The notes under the pieces are model-generated. The model did not search any database. It was not told where the DNA came from and saw nothing but the letters and a program-made list of their open reading frames with translations. From assembly GCF_000719955.1 (NCBI RefSeq), contig NZ_JOII01000011.1, positions 93,313 through 157,312 of the forward strand: DNA of 64,000 nt. Reading direction: 5' to 3'. Position numbers and translations under genes: made by a program. Of the stretch, positions 43,062 through 51,765 are shown piece by piece (within the stretch, counting starts at the first letter, position 1; every line of letters starts with the position of its first letter). The DNA is from Streptomyces albidoflavus (GTDB lineage: Bacteria; Actinomycetota; Actinomycetes; Streptomycetales; Streptomycetaceae).

Positions 43062-43856
43062 TCAGGGCCCGGACGGCCCCCGCATCTCGTCCAGGCCGAC
43101 GCCTCGGCGAGGCAGATGCATCCACCCCTCGACCGGGGCCAGGGCCCGCTCGTCGCCGGGGGCAGGCCCCTCCGTCAGCCCGAGCGCGACCGCCCGCGCG
43201 ACGACGGCGGAGATCAGCGCGTCCAGGGCATGGTCATCGGCCACACACCGCCCGCGGACCTCCCCGGAGAGGTCGAGGCCCAGTCCGGCCTCCAGAGCGG
43301 CGAGGACGCGGCCGCGCGCCGCCTCGGCGCCCTCGCCCTTGCCCTTGTAGGTCCCCTCGGGGGCGATGCCCCACATGATCAGCGCGTACGCCGGATACAC
43401 CTCGGCGACGGCCCCGGAACCGTCACGCGGCACCGCCCGCCCCTCCTCGGCCAGCCGCGCCAGCAGACCGGCCCCACGGATCGCGAGGACGCCGAGCTTG
43501 TCGACGGAGACCGACAACGGCCGCCGCCTCCCCGCCCCCGTACGCTTCCACGCCACGTCGTCGGTGAGGCGGTGCGTGAAGGTGTTCCCGAGCCCCGGAC
43601 GCCCGTCGGCGCACGCCTCGTGGTGCGCGAGCGCCGGCAACTCGGCGCCGCTCCGATGAGCGGCGACCAGCTCGGCGAAGGCGACCGGCCAGCCCAACGG
43701 CGCGTCGATCCCGCTCTTGTCCGCACTGCGCATCGCCGCCAGCAGATCGTCGTCATCCCTCGCCGGGAGCAGCTCGACCACGGCCCGCCGCCCCCACGTC
43801 ACGCGGCACACCCCGGTCGTCCCGGTCCTTCCGGCCAGGTCCACCCCGACCGTCAC
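43062..43856 (-). CDS. DUF429 family protein
   Basis: A 264-residue DUF429 protein with an RNase H-like beginning (VGVDLAGRTGTTGVCRVTW), a catalytic-looking Asp in IDAPLGWP, a TDDVAWKR segment and EVYPAYAL. The fold suggests a nuclease or ATPase, but no function is proven. GTG 43856 follows GGGGAAG. It is 31 bases downstream of the next gene on the same strand, so both may be one transcript. Confidence 0.85.
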   Translation of the reverse strand: MTVGVDLAGRTGTTGVCRVTWGRRAVVELLPARDDDDLLAAMRSADKSGIDAPLGWPVAFAELVAAHRSGAELPALAHHEACADGRPGLGNTFTHRLTDDVAWKRTGAGRRRPLSVSVDKLGVLAIRGAGLLARLAEEGRAVPRDGSGAVAEVYPAYALIMWGIAPEGTYKGKGEGAEAARGRVLAALEAGLGLDLSGEVRGRCVADDHALDALISAVVARAVALGLTEGPAPGDERALAPVEGWMHLPRRGVGLDEMRGPSGP

Positions 43857-43887
43857 CCGCGCTTCCCCACCGCCACCCACGCCCCGC

Positions 43888-45156
43888 TCAGCCCGCACCT
43901 TCGCTCTTGCCTTCGTCCTCGGCCCTGTCTCCGCGCAGGCGCCGCGCCCGCTCGGCGATGCCGCTCGCGAGCTTGTCCCGTACGGTCCCGGCCCGGTCCA
44001 GGGTCTCGTTGCCGACGGCCCTGGCGGCCGCCACGCCCATCGCCCCGGTTTCGAGCGCCCGGTCCCTTGCCTGCACGGCGGCCTCCCTCCACCGCCTCGC
44101 CTCGGTGTACCGACGCCCGGCCCGGTCGGCCACACGCTCCTGGAACTCATGGACGCCGACCACGACCTGGTTGCTCGCCTCGACCACGGCCGGGGACTTG
44201 GCCGGGTGCAGCAGCACCTTCGCGTTGGCCGCCCCGGCCGCCACGTTCATCCTGGTCACCAGCCGGTCGGTGCACCGCAGGATGAGCTCCTGCCGGTCCC
44301 GCCGGGCCTCCCTGAGCCCGAGGCGATGCCCGTTCAGCTCCTCCGGCGACACCTCCCGCACCCGGTCGAGTTCGAGCACCGCCACCGCGTCCTGCAACTG
44401 GAAGCAGCGGGCGAGGACAGCGAGCCACTCCCGCACCGCCGGCTCGGCCTCACGCACCGTCGCCGCGAGTTCCCCGATCTTGGCCTGCCGCTCCATCTTC
44501 TCCGCGAGCGCGTCCAGCTGCCGCAAGGCGTACGCCTGGGTCTCCGCGATCGTCGCCGGCCCGCCCTGCACCTTCGACCACGTGACCTCGTCGACCCCGC
44601 CCCGCTGCCGGCGCACGGTCATGGCCTCCTCGATGACGAGCCCCGTACCGATCATGCGGGACAGCACCCCGTCCTTCTGGGCCCGCAACACGTCGTCGAC
44701 CTTGGCGTCGATCGCGTCGAGATACTCGGTGATCTCGTCCATGGCCTGCTCCATCGCCACCTGCGCCAGCAGCTTGGCGACGTTGGCGAGAGCGACCGGG
44801 CTCCCCACGACCGACCGGGACCCCCGGGCGAACTCGACGAACCCCTTGATCTGCCCCCGGTCCCCCTTCAGCACACCGGTACTGACCCCCGTCGCCGCAC
44901 TCTCCCGCAACCCGTACTTCTTCACCTGCTCCGCCGACCCCGCCGTCAGCTTCACCCACCGCCCGGACACACCGGCATCCCCGTCCACCCCCTCCTTCAC
45001 CACCGCGGCCCCGGCCCCGACCACCCCCTTGATCCACCCCGACCCGACCTTCCTCCCCACCAACCCCTCCGAGACAAGAAACCGCTCGACGTCCTCCCGC
45101 CCCCCGATCACCGCCAGCCCGTCACCATCACTGACCAGCTGAACCTCGTCCTTCAT
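43888..45156 (-). CDS. Conserved actinobacterial protein of unknown function
   Basis: A 422-residue soluble protein. It starts KDEVQLVSDGDGLAVIG, then SGRWVKLTAGSAEQVKKYGL, an amphipathic region (LAQVAMEQAMDEITEYLDAIDAKVDDVL), long helical stretches rich in Glu/Arg/Ala and a basic C-terminus. The middle resembles coiled-coil. Proteins with the same plan appear in many Streptomyces, but no domain is named. ATG 45156 is chosen over an upstream TTG. It is the last chromosomal gene before the tRNA fragment. Confidence 0.75.
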   Translation of the reverse strand: MKDEVQLVSDGDGLAVIGGREDVERFLVSEGLVGRKVGSGWIKGVVGAGAAVVKEGVDGDAGVSGRWVKLTAGSAEQVKKYGLRESAATGVSTGVLKGDRGQIKGFVEFARGSRSVVGSPVALANVAKLLAQVAMEQAMDEITEYLDAIDAKVDDVLRAQKDGVLSRMIGTGLVIEEAMTVRRQRGGVDEVTWSKVQGGPATIAETQAYALRQLDALAEKMERQAKIGELAATVREAEPAVREWLAVLARCFQLQDAVAVLELDRVREVSPEELNGHRLGLREARRDRQELILRCTDRLVTRMNVAAGAANAKVLLHPAKSPAVVEASNQVVVGVHEFQERVADRAGRRYTEARRWREAAVQARDRALETGAMGVAAARAVGNETLDRAGTVRDKLASGIAERARRLRGDRAEDEGKSEGAG

Positions 45157-45260
45157 CGCCCACCCACCCGCTCCGGAGCTCTCCTGAACGAACAAGACTA
45201 TCCACCCGAACCCAACAGGGGTCCCGTTCAGCCTTGTTGAACAACTCCCGAGAACGACAA

Positions 45261-45293
45261 AGGCCCAGATCAGAAATCCTCTGACCTGGGCCT
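45261..45293 (-). terminator. Intrinsic terminator after the tRNA
   Basis: On the minus strand AGGCCCAGGTCAG pairs with CTGATCTGGGCCT (plus coordinates 45281-45293 and 45261-45273), followed by TTTGTCG. It is the natural 3' end of the tRNA transcription unit, kept although the tRNA is now a fragment. Confidence 0.8.
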
Positions 45294-45299
45294 CACCGG

Positions 45300-45341
45300 A
45301 GCCGCCTTCGGGATTCGAACCCGAGACCTACGCATTACGAG
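45300..45341 (-). tRNA. tRNA-Thr(CGT) 3' fragment, probable attachment site
   Basis: On the minus strand the sequence has the anticodon loop and 3' anticodon stem (CTCGTAATGCG, anticodon CGT for Thr), variable loop TAGGTC, the T-arm TCGGGTTCGAATCCCGA and acceptor strand AGGCGGC. The 5' half (acceptor 5' strand, D-arm, 5' anticodon stem) is missing; the bases to the right do not pair. The break exactly at the anticodon loop is a common crossover point for tyrosine integrases, so this is read as one attachment site of an integrated element that lies to the right. Confidence 0.85.
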
Positions 45342-45659
45342 ACCAAGAGTGATCGTGTTGCGTACTGCCTCGTCATGCTGTCCGGTGACGTTTATGCTGA
45401 TCAGAGCATGTGCAGCAGGCTGACCTGTGCCACCCCGTGATGCCCCGCCCAAAGGCGTCTGTCCACCGGCTGTCCACCGGCGGGGAAGCCGAAAGGGTCA
45501 CCGAGGGCACTGCGCGGCCGCAAGCGCAGCCTCTGACGAGACCAGACGGGCACATATAGGCGCTTGTCCGACCTCGACAAAAGCGCCTTTGCCCCCGAGT
45601 TCCTGAGCTTTCCTGCCGAGCGACGCCTGCACAAGCCAGAAATGTCGGCGACCCATTGC
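45342..45659. other. Gene-poor interval next to the attachment site
   Basis: No gene can be supported. It contains a CTGTCCACCGG tandem pair near 45,461-45,481. An integrase gene would be expected near one end of the element; none is present at this end. Confidence 0.5.
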
Positions 45660-45812
45660 CAACACCCGCCCACCGACCTCCCCGAGATCGTCCGGCTGCT
45701 CGGGCTGCCGCCGTAGATCGAGCAATGCTACGTACAGATCAAGGACGAACGCGGCTGGGCCGATATCCAGGTCCGCTCCGACCTGCAACCCTTCGCGTTT
45801 CAGGGTATGTGA
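45660..45812 (+). pseudogene. Short decayed coding remnant with internal stop
   Basis: One plus-strand frame reads DLPEIVRLLGLPP, a TAG at 45714-45716, then IEQCYVQIKDERGWADIQVR and SDLQPFAFQG before a TGA at 45810. The amino-acid pattern is clearly protein-like on both sides of the stop and there is no start. The family is not recognised. It is likely a truncated piece of mobile-element cargo. Confidence 0.5.
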
Positions 45813-45829
45813 CGCCGCCCTGCGGCGTA

Positions 45830-46303
45830 TTACCAAATGGGACGCCATGGAGGGATCGAGTCTCCTGCCAGGGTTCGGGTGATGGCCGCGAGCTCAGTTC
45901 GTGGAACCTGCAGACCGACCTCATGGAGTTGCTTGGTCAGTTGTGCTTCCAGTTCGTGCAGGATCCTTCCCGCTACGACCAGGTGCTCCAGCGCTTTCGC
46001 CGTCAGCACGACGAGCTTGCGTCGGCCACCGGCGGGGTGCGGTTGGCGCTCGACGTATCCCCGCTTCTCCAGGTCGTCGAGGATCTGGCCAGCGGCTTGC
46101 TTGGTGACCCCGAGTTGCTCGGCGAGTTCACTGCTCGTTGCGCCGGAGCCGCGGAGCACCTGAAAAACCAGACCGTGCATGGGGCGGAGTTCGGCGTAGC
46201 CGGCGGAGTCCAGGCGGCTCACGAACTCGGAGAGGACCAGTTGGAAGGCCATTCCGAGCAGGAAGGTGAGCTCGGTGCGCTCAAGAGGGTCGTTGGTCTC
46301 CAT
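45830..46303 (-). CDS. MarR-family repressor
   Basis: A 157-residue MarR protein: dimerisation helices at both ends, winged helix at about 55-105 (GATSSELAEQLGVTKQAAGQILDDLEKRGYVERQPHPAGGRRKLVVLTAKA). ATG 46303 is chosen; a GTG six codons earlier is possible. It is divergent from a cupin gene and two perfect 15-base palindromes fill the gap, so it most likely represses itself and the cupin gene. Effector unknown. Confidence 0.9.
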   Translation of the reverse strand: METNDPLERTELTFLLGMAFQLVLSEFVSRLDSAGYAELRPMHGLVFQVLRGSGATSSELAEQLGVTKQAAGQILDDLEKRGYVERQPHPAGGRRKLVVLTAKALEHLVVAGRILHELEAQLTKQLHEVGLQVPRTELAAITRTLAGDSIPPWRPIW

Positions 46304-46325
46304 CGGTTCATCTTGACACACGCCT

Positions 46326-46364
46326 GTAAAGTAGCTTTACTCGCTGCAAGTAAAGAAGCTTTAC
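46326..46364. promoter_or_regulatory. Two perfect MarR-type palindromes
   Basis: GTAAAG-TAG-CTTTAC (46326-46340) and GTAAAG-AAG-CTTTAC (46350-46364), centres 24 bases apart. They lie between the MarR start and the cupin ribosome site, the second one ending three bases before AGGAGG, so a bound repressor would block the cupin promoter. Confidence 0.85.
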
Positions 46365-46376
46365 ACAGGAGGATCC

Positions 46377-46751
46377 ATGTACGTGGTCAGCGAGAGCGAA
46401 CAGCGGACGACCACCACGCCCGCCGGTGCGATGTTCGGCCTGGCAGGCCCGAGCCAAGGTAGTGCCGAGGTCAGCACTTGGCGGGTGGAACTCGGCGCGG
46501 ATACATCCACCCCGGTGCACATCATCGACCGTGAGCAGGTGTGGATGCCCTTGTCGGGTGAGTTCGAGGTCGAGGTGGACGGCAAGACCGAACAGGTCAA
46601 GGCCGGCCAGGCACTCGTTCTTTCCGCCGGCGCGGTACGGCAGCTCAAGGCCGTCGGCGGCCCTGCTGAGGCGTTGGTCACCATGGTTGTCGGAGGTAAG
46701 GCCATGATGCCGGGCAGCGACAAGAAGATCCCGCTTCCCTGGGCGGAGTGA
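46377..46751 (+). CDS. Cupin-domain protein
   Basis: A 124-residue single cupin: strands with TPVHIIDREQVWMPLSGEFEVEVDG and GQALVLSAGAVRQLKAVGG. The first metal motif is degenerate (His then Glu present, second His absent), so metal binding is doubtful. It may bind a small ligand or work as a dioxygenase/isomerase. ATG 46377 follows AGGAGG at six bases. Controlled by the divergent MarR protein; a terminator follows. Confidence 0.87.
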   Translation: MYVVSESEQRTTTTPAGAMFGLAGPSQGSAEVSTWRVELGADTSTPVHIIDREQVWMPLSGEFEVEVDGKTEQVKAGQALVLSAGAVRQLKAVGGPAEALVTMVVGGKAMMPGSDKKIPLPWAE

Positions 46752-46767
46752 CATCACTCCCTTGAGC

Positions 46768-46803
46768 AGCCCGACCAGGCCCCCCGATGGATCTGGTCGG
46801 GCT
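46768..46803 (+). terminator. Hairpin after the cupin gene
   Basis: Perfect 11-base arms AGCCCGACCAG (46768-46778) and CTGGTCGGGCT (46793-46803), followed by GTTC, 17 bases after the cupin stop. Confidence 0.75.
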
Positions 46804-46987
46804 GTTCGCTGCTCCGGGCCTTGTCCCGCTGCCCCGGCGTGAGCGCGAAGCCGGAGACGTCAGACATCAACCGCAACTCCACCAAGGACAGTTATGGACC
46901 CCGAAGTCAGCAGCGTGAGCTGTACTGAGATTTGTGGAGTCCCTGATGCCAGGGTTACGGTCCTGGCGAAGGAGATCCACCAGCACC

Positions 46988-47299
46988 ATGCCAGCACCCC
47001 GTAAGTACCCCGATGAACTTCGTGAGCGGGCGGTCCGCGAGGTCCGCGCCACCGGCCGCCCGATCGCGCATCTCGCGAAGGACCTCGGCATTCACAAGGA
47101 GGCCCTGCGCGGCTGGGTCCGCCAGGCAGAGGCCGACTATGGCGAACGCAACGACCGGCTGACCACAGCCGAGCACGACGAGCTCAAACAGCTCCGCAAA
47201 GAAGTAGCGGAGTTGCGGCGGGCCAACGAGATCCTCAAGGCCGCCTCGGTGTTTTTTGCCCAGGAGATCGACCGTCCCCGGACGAGGCCGAGCAGGTGA
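46988..47299 (+). CDS. IS3-family transposase OrfA
   Basis: A 103-residue DNA-binding protein: helix-turn-helix at about 8-50 (DELRERAVREVRATGRPIAHLAKDLGIHKEALRGWVRQAE) and a leucine-zipper coiled coil (LKQLRKEVAELRRANEILKAASVFF). It binds the terminal repeats. ATG 46988. Its 3' end overlaps orfB by four bases and contains the T6 run at 47252-47257, where ribosomes can slip by -1 to make the OrfAB transposase. Confidence 0.93.
   Translation: MPAPRKYPDELRERAVREVRATGRPIAHLAKDLGIHKEALRGWVRQAEADYGERNDRLTTAEHDELKQLRKEVAELRRANEILKAASVFFAQEIDRPRTRPSR
47252..47257 (+). promoter_or_regulatory. T6 slippery run for -1 frameshifting
   Basis: Six T in GTGTTTTTTGCC near the end of orfA. A -1 shift here enters the orfB frame and continues through GDRPSPDEAEQVIDHL into OrfB without a stop, producing the fused transposase typical of IS3 elements. 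Confidence 0.7.
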
Positions 47300-48180
47300 T
47301 CGACCACCTGCGTGACAACGGTCTCGGGGCCGATCCCGTCTGCCGGGTGCTGGGCCTGTCGCCGTCGACGTACTTCGCCCGCAAGAAGCGGCCGAAGTCG
47401 GCCCGTCGGCTCCGCGACGAACAGCTCGTGCCGGTGATCGAGCAGGTCCACGCCGAGTCCGCCGGCACGTATGGGACCCGTCGGATCACCCGCGCCCTGC
47501 GGCGCAAGGGTGTTGAGGTGGCCCGCTGCACCGTCGAGCGGCTCATGGCCGAACACGGACTGGAGGGCGTGATCCGTGGCCGGCGGCGCCGCACCACGAT
47601 CCCGGAGCCGTCGGCGCCCCGACCGCCGGACCTGGTGGACCGCAACTTCACCGCGGCGCGGCCCGATCAGCTGTGGGTGGCGGACGTGACATATGTCCGC
47701 ACGTGGTCGGGCTGGGCATATGTGGCGTTCGTCCTGGACGTGTACTCACGGATGATCGTCGGCTGGCAGATCGCCGACCACATGCGGACCGAACTGCCCC
47801 TGGACGCCCTGGAGATGGCGCTCTGGCGCCGACGCATCAAGAAGGACTCCGGCCTCATTCACCACAGCGACAGGGGCTCGCAACATGTGTCGATTCGCTA
47901 CACCGACCGACTCGCGGACATCGGCGCCTCCGCGTCGGTCGGTTCCGTCGCGGACTCGTACGACAATGCCATGGCCGAGGCACAGAACGGCACTTTCAAG
48001 GCCGAGCTGATCGAGATGCAGGGCCCCTGGAAGGACCCCGCCCAGGTCGAACGGGCGATCTTCCAGTGGATCACCTGGTACAACGAAGAACGCCTGCACT
48101 CCGCGCTCGACTACGTGCCACCCGCCGAGTACGAACGCGGCTTCTGGCAGCGCCAGGAACGAGTCCCCCAATCCGCCTGA
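47296..48180 (+). CDS. IS3-family transposase OrfB (DDE integrase core)
   Basis: A 294-residue catalytic part: an HTH_21-type N-terminal segment (TYGTRRITRALRRKGVEVARCTVERLMAEHGL) and a DDE core, with Asp in WVADVTYV, Asp in HHSDRGSQHVS-region strand and Glu in DSYDNAMAEAQNGTFKAE. Ends with the family LHSALDYVPPAEYE. Frame intact. Expressed mainly as the OrfAB fusion. Confidence 0.93.
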   Translation: MIDHLRDNGLGADPVCRVLGLSPSTYFARKKRPKSARRLRDEQLVPVIEQVHAESAGTYGTRRITRALRRKGVEVARCTVERLMAEHGLEGVIRGRRRRTTIPEPSAPRPPDLVDRNFTAARPDQLWVADVTYVRTWSGWAYVAFVLDVYSRMIVGWQIADHMRTELPLDALEMALWRRRIKKDSGLIHHSDRGSQHVSIRYTDRLADIGASASVGSVADSYDNAMAEAQNGTFKAELIEMQGPWKDPAQVERAIFQWITWYNEERLHSALDYVPPAEYERGFWQRQERVPQSA

Positions 48181-48219
48181 AACAAGATCACCGGACTCTA
48201 CGAAACTCGGGGCAGCTCA

Positions 48220-48658
48220 GCCGACCGAGTCCGGAGTGATGCCGTATATCTCGCTTCGAGGCGAGCCCGGCGCACCGCACACAGGCAGTACGCCCGGCGC
48301 GGCCCGGTCGATCCGCGGCAAACCATAAGGGAGTTGCTGCGCCGGGGCGGTGAGCCGGCCGGCCTGCGCCGCCGCGCACGTACCGAACGATCCCGGCAGG
48401 TGTCCTGCTGGATGTGAACGCGGCCCGTACGCCGACCTGCTGTTGCTGTTCGCGCACGCCTCCACGCACGGTGGTGCGGAAGAGCGGCGCCATACGGAGG
48501 CATTCACGATCAGCTCCCGGCCAACCCGGCCCCGACCGGCCACCGTCTGGTCCGGCGTGATGCCGGGCAGTTCGCGGGCGACAGGTCTGCATAACGTGAA
48601 TGCGCGAGCACGGTGCCATTGCCGAGGCCGGCAGGAGCAACCACCCGGGAGGGGTGCG
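48220..48658. other. Interval without a supportable gene
   Basis: Several overlapping frames exist on both strands, but none has a ribosome site, consistent codon bias or family motif. It lies between the IS3 right end and an IS110-like fragment and is probably debris of earlier insertions. Confidence 0.5.
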
Positions 48659-48811
48659 ATGTTCGACAGCGATGGCGTGGGCGTCTTCCGCGGGATGGAC
48701 GTCGGCAAGACGGCCCGTCACGGCCACGGCTCACCCCGGCCAGGGCCTCGGCACTCGGACACTCCCAGGTTCACTGCGCCAAGGGGGTTCCTTCGGCGTG
48801 AGCAGTCCTGA
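48659..48811 (+). pseudogene. IS110-family transposase N-terminal fragment
   Basis: From ATG 48659 the frame reads MFDSDGVGVFRGMDVGKTARHGHG, the start of IS110-type transposases, including the first catalytic Asp in GMDVGK. After that one missing C shifts the expected LTPAG motif into another frame, and the rest of the gene is absent. It is a 5' remnant only. Confidence 0.65.
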
Positions 48812-48818
48812 GGAGTGT

Positions 48819-49493
48819 TCAGCGTGGAGCATCGTCCACGGTCACGACGCGGTTCTGGTAGGCCCACACGGCTGCTTGCAGGCGGGACTGCACACCGAGT
48901 TTGGGCAGCATACGGGCGAGATGCGACTTGACGGTGGTGACCTCGACGACGAGTGCTCCGGCGATCTGCTCGTTCGACATACCCTGCGCCAGTAACAGCA
49001 GGATGTCTCGCTCGCGGGCGGTGAGGACGTCGATCCCCCGCGTCGCTGTCACAGGTCGCAGGCGCCGTCGTTCCACATACTCGGCGACGATACGGCGGGT
49101 CAGAGTGCGGTCGAGAGTGCCGTGTCCCGCGGCGATATGGTGGATCGCTCGCAGAATCTCCTCGGGGTCGGAATCCTTGAGCAAGAACCCGGCGACCCCC
49201 GCTTCCAGCGCCCGGAAGACGTAGTCATCGATGTCGAAGGTGGTGAGGATCAGCACCGGGACGGCTGGAGACGCGTCGGGGCCGCAGATGCGGGCCGCGA
49301 CGTCGATGCCGTCCATCTTCGGCATCCGGATGTCCAGGCACGCGACGTCCGGAACCAGTTCGGTGGCCAGGTCGAGGGCTTCCGCCCCGTCCGCGGCGAC
49401 ACCGACGACCTCGACGTCCTTCTCCGCGTTCAGCAGTGCGCTCAGGCCGGCGCGGACGAGAGGCTGGTCGTCGGCAAGAAGGACTCGGATCAC
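48819..49493 (-). CDS. NarL/LuxR-family response regulator
   Basis: A 224-residue response regulator: receiver domain 1-120 with the phospho-acceptor Asp54 (ACLDIRMPKMDG), acidic pocket Asp8-Asp9, and Lys in FLLKDSD; LuxR helix-turn-helix at about 155-210 (LTARERDILLLLAQGMSNEQIAGALVVEVTTVKSHL). GTG 49493 overlaps the kinase stop by four bases. Last gene of the CPBP-kinase-regulator operon; it likely controls the operon itself through the TGCATC repeats upstream. Confidence 0.93.
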   Translation of the reverse strand: MIRVLLADDQPLVRAGLSALLNAEKDVEVVGVAADGAEALDLATELVPDVACLDIRMPKMDGIDVAARICGPDASPAVPVLILTTFDIDDYVFRALEAGVAGFLLKDSDPEEILRAIHHIAAGHGTLDRTLTRRIVAEYVERRRLRPVTATRGIDVLTARERDILLLLAQGMSNEQIAGALVVEVTTVKSHLARMLPKLGVQSRLQAAVWAYQNRVVTVDDAPR

Positions 49494-50740
49494 GTGAACT
49501 GCTCCGGGAGGTGGTGCCCGCTTTCGCGGGGGATGCTTATACGGGTCTCCCACCCGTCGTCGTCGGTCGGGCCAGCGCCGAAAGATCCGCCGATGAGGGC
49601 GGAGCGCTCTCTCATGCCGATGATGCCGTAGCCAGTACCGCGTGAAGCGGGACGGGCCTGTGGGCCGGGCGGTGCGTTGCGGACGGTGATTCGCAGCGTG
49701 CGCGGGTCACGGTCGTCCACGGTGACGACACAGGGGGCGCCGGGCGCATGGCGTGAGGCGTTCGTGAGCGATTCCTGCACGATGCGATAGGCGGCCAGCT
49801 GACCCAGCAGGCTGACCCCTGCGCCCGGCTTCCGTCGTTCATCGCTGCGCAGATCGAAGTCGACCTGGGCTCCGGTGAGACGGGCCGTCGCGATCAGGTG
49901 GGGAAGAGTGGCGAGGGTTTTGACGCCCTCGTCTTGGTGACCGACGTCGCGGAGCAATCCCACCAGACGACGCAGGTCATCCAGGATCGCGTTGCTCTGC
50001 TTGCGGATCTCCAACGCTCCGGAGTGGGCTTCGCCCGGTGCCGAGGCGGTCTGCCGAGCGACGACCGAGGCCATCAGCGAGATGCCGGACAAATGGTGGG
50101 CGGCGATGTCGTGCAGCTCCCGCGCCATCGCCGCCCGTTCCAGAGCGATCGCCTCACCGATCTTGGCATCGCGCTCACGGGTGACCGCCGCCAGCGTTTC
50201 CTGCTGCGCGGCCCTCGTCGCGCGTTGCGCGGCGATCACGGAAGCCGGCAGCAGTGGCAGGCCGACCACCAGGGCCGCCTGAAGCAGCGCCTGCATCACC
50301 AGGCCCCACCCGCCGGTGCGCCCGTCGGCGCTGCCGTTGACGAAGTGGGCGGTCGACACCAGTACGCCCGAGGCCAGGGCCCACCGGCACACATCCCGCC
50401 AGGCCCCGGTCAGCCCGGCCAAGAACGCACCGACCAGAACCGGCAGCGCGGTAACAGTGAACAGTCCGCTGGGAAACACGGCCGCCAGGACCAGGCAGAG
50501 TCCGGCCACGCAGCCCAACGTGGCGGTCACCTGATGGCGGCCCCACAGCAGGGCCACCGATTGCAGGACGAGCGTCACGGCCGTCCCCCACCAGGCGGCC
50601 ATGCCGAGTGGAGCTCCGGTGAGTGACGGGTCATCACGCGCCAGCAGCGCGATGATCCACAGGAGGGCCAGCGCGCTCAGCGCGGTGGTGACAGCGGTCG
50701 CTGCGGAGCGGGTCATGCTGGGGCGCCGCGCGGTCGTCAC
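49490..50740 (-). CDS. Sensor histidine kinase, NarL-type (HisKA_3)
   Basis: A 416-residue membrane kinase: about five or six hydrophobic helices in residues 15-165, a linker coiled coil, the HisKA_3 domain with phospho-acceptor His in MARELHDIAAHHLSG (about 215-230), and an HATPase_c domain (SLTNASRHAPG, GTGYGIIGMRERS). The sensor is built of membrane helices with almost no external loop, as in kinases that sense membrane or envelope stress. GTG 50740 overlaps the CPBP stop by four bases. Confidence 0.93.
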   Translation of the reverse strand: MTTARRPSMTRSAATAVTTALSALALLWIIALLARDDPSLTGAPLGMAAWWGTAVTLVLQSVALLWGRHQVTATLGCVAGLCLVLAAVFPSGLFTVTALPVLVGAFLAGLTGAWRDVCRWALASGVLVSTAHFVNGSADGRTGGWGLVMQALLQAALVVGLPLLPASVIAAQRATRAAQQETLAAVTRERDAKIGEAIALERAAMARELHDIAAHHLSGISLMASVVARQTASAPGEAHSGALEIRKQSNAILDDLRRLVGLLRDVGHQDEGVKTLATLPHLIATARLTGAQVDFDLRSDERRKPGAGVSLLGQLAAYRIVQESLTNASRHAPGAPCVVTVDDRDPRTLRITVRNAPPGPQARPASRGTGYGIIGMRERSALIGGSFGAGPTDDDGWETRISIPRESGHHLPEQFT

Positions 50741-51717
50741 GGCTCGATCATAGTGAGGTCCCGGTCATACCCCGCGCGGCGGGCGAGCGGCGACGCATCC
50801 CCGTGGTCCGGCGGGACGGCAGGGCCGTGGCCGAGACGGCCGCGGGTGGTGATCACGATCACCGCCGCGGCAACAGAGGCACCGGTCCCCATCGCGACGA
50901 GGGCGAGCTCCCCGTCCAGGCCGGGAAACATCTCGGACCACATGACGGACGCGAAGGTGTTGACGCCGACATGCATGAGCATGGACAGCGGCAGACTCTG
51001 CCCGGTGCGGTTGAACACCCACGACATCACGATGTTGAACGCGACGCAGAACGTGAAGAAGGCCAGAGGCCGCGTCCAGGACGCCTCGGGGTAGCCGCCC
51101 CACTCGGTGAGGAACAGCGGGAAGTGCCACACACCCCACAGCGGGCCCAGGACGAAGGCGGCGCGCAGCGGCGAGAACCGGCTCTGCAGGCGGGGAAGGG
51201 CGAAGTCGCGCCACCCGGGTTCCTCGGCCAGACCGGTCGTGATCATCTGGAACAGCAGCATCGGCACGAAGGCGGTGAGCGCTGCGGCCGAAGGGGCGGC
51301 GACCTGCCCGCCGGAGAACGCCAAGCCGGTCAGGAGCATCCCGGCAGGGACGCTGAGCAACGTGATCGCGTACCAGCGCCCGCCGACCCGCCACCGCCAC
51401 AACCGGCGCGTCCAGGCCCGCAGACCAGTCCGGCCGTCCACCAGCGCCGTCATCGCGAACGCGGCACCGATCGGCCCCAGGTAGGCGCCCGGGAGGACCC
51501 CCAGCACTTGAGTGGTCCCGAGAATCGCGGGAAACCGGTAGTCCCAGATGCCGAGGCCGTTCTGCGACAGGATGTACGGCACCCATGCCACCCAGCTCAG
51601 CCCGTTCGCGAGGAGGAAGAAGTAAGTCAGCGGACGCGCTCGCGCCATCGCTCGGAGCCGTGCCGGGAGGCGGTCGGGGACCGGGGTTCGGGGGAGGCTG
51701 GCTCTGTTCTCTGTCAT
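50737..51717 (-). CDS. CPBP-family intramembrane protease
   Basis: A 326-residue membrane protein of the CAAX/bacteriocin-processing (Abi) family. Catalytic motifs: EEPGWRDFALPRL near 185-197 (EExxxR), WGVWHFPLF near 220 (FxxxH-type His) and LMHVGVN near 275. Such glutamic proteases process prenylated peptides, bacteriocins or anti-sigma factors inside the membrane. ATG 51717. It is the first gene of an operon with a kinase and response regulator, suggesting that it acts on a signal for that system or on a peptide it responds to. Confidence 0.88.
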   Translation of the reverse strand: MTENRASLPRTPVPDRLPARLRAMARARPLTYFFLLANGLSWVAWVPYILSQNGLGIWDYRFPAILGTTQVLGVLPGAYLGPIGAAFAMTALVDGRTGLRAWTRRLWRWRVGGRWYAITLLSVPAGMLLTGLAFSGGQVAAPSAAALTAFVPMLLFQMITTGLAEEPGWRDFALPRLQSRFSPLRAAFVLGPLWGVWHFPLFLTEWGGYPEASWTRPLAFFTFCVAFNIVMSWVFNRTGQSLPLSMLMHVGVNTFASVMWSEMFPGLDGELALVAMGTGASVAAAVIVITTRGRLGHGPAVPPDHGDASPLARRAGYDRDLTMIEP

Positions 51718-51765
51718 GACGGGAACGCTAGGTTTCCTCGCCCGACGGGCTCTACGGCCCGATGG

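Larger units (their letters stand above)
46916..48219 (+). mobile_element. Complete IS3-family insertion sequence, 1304 bp
   Basis: Bounded by 27-base imperfect inverted repeats: left end 46916-46942 and right end 48193-48219, sharing TGAGCTG, GAG, TT, GT and GAGTCC blocks. Inside are orfA and orfB in the usual overlapping -1 arrangement with a T6 slippery run. Both frames are intact, so the element may still move. Flanking bases (CAGCG on the left, GCCGA on the right) show no clear target duplication, which suggests a later rearrangement or decay of one flank. Confidence 0.9.

Noticed and set aside
45300..45341. Complete tRNA gene
   Set aside because: The 5' acceptor strand, D-arm and 5' anticodon stem are not present to the right.
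46911..48224. Target site duplication of the IS3 element
   Set aside because: CAGCG on the left and GCCGA on the right do not match at three to five bases.
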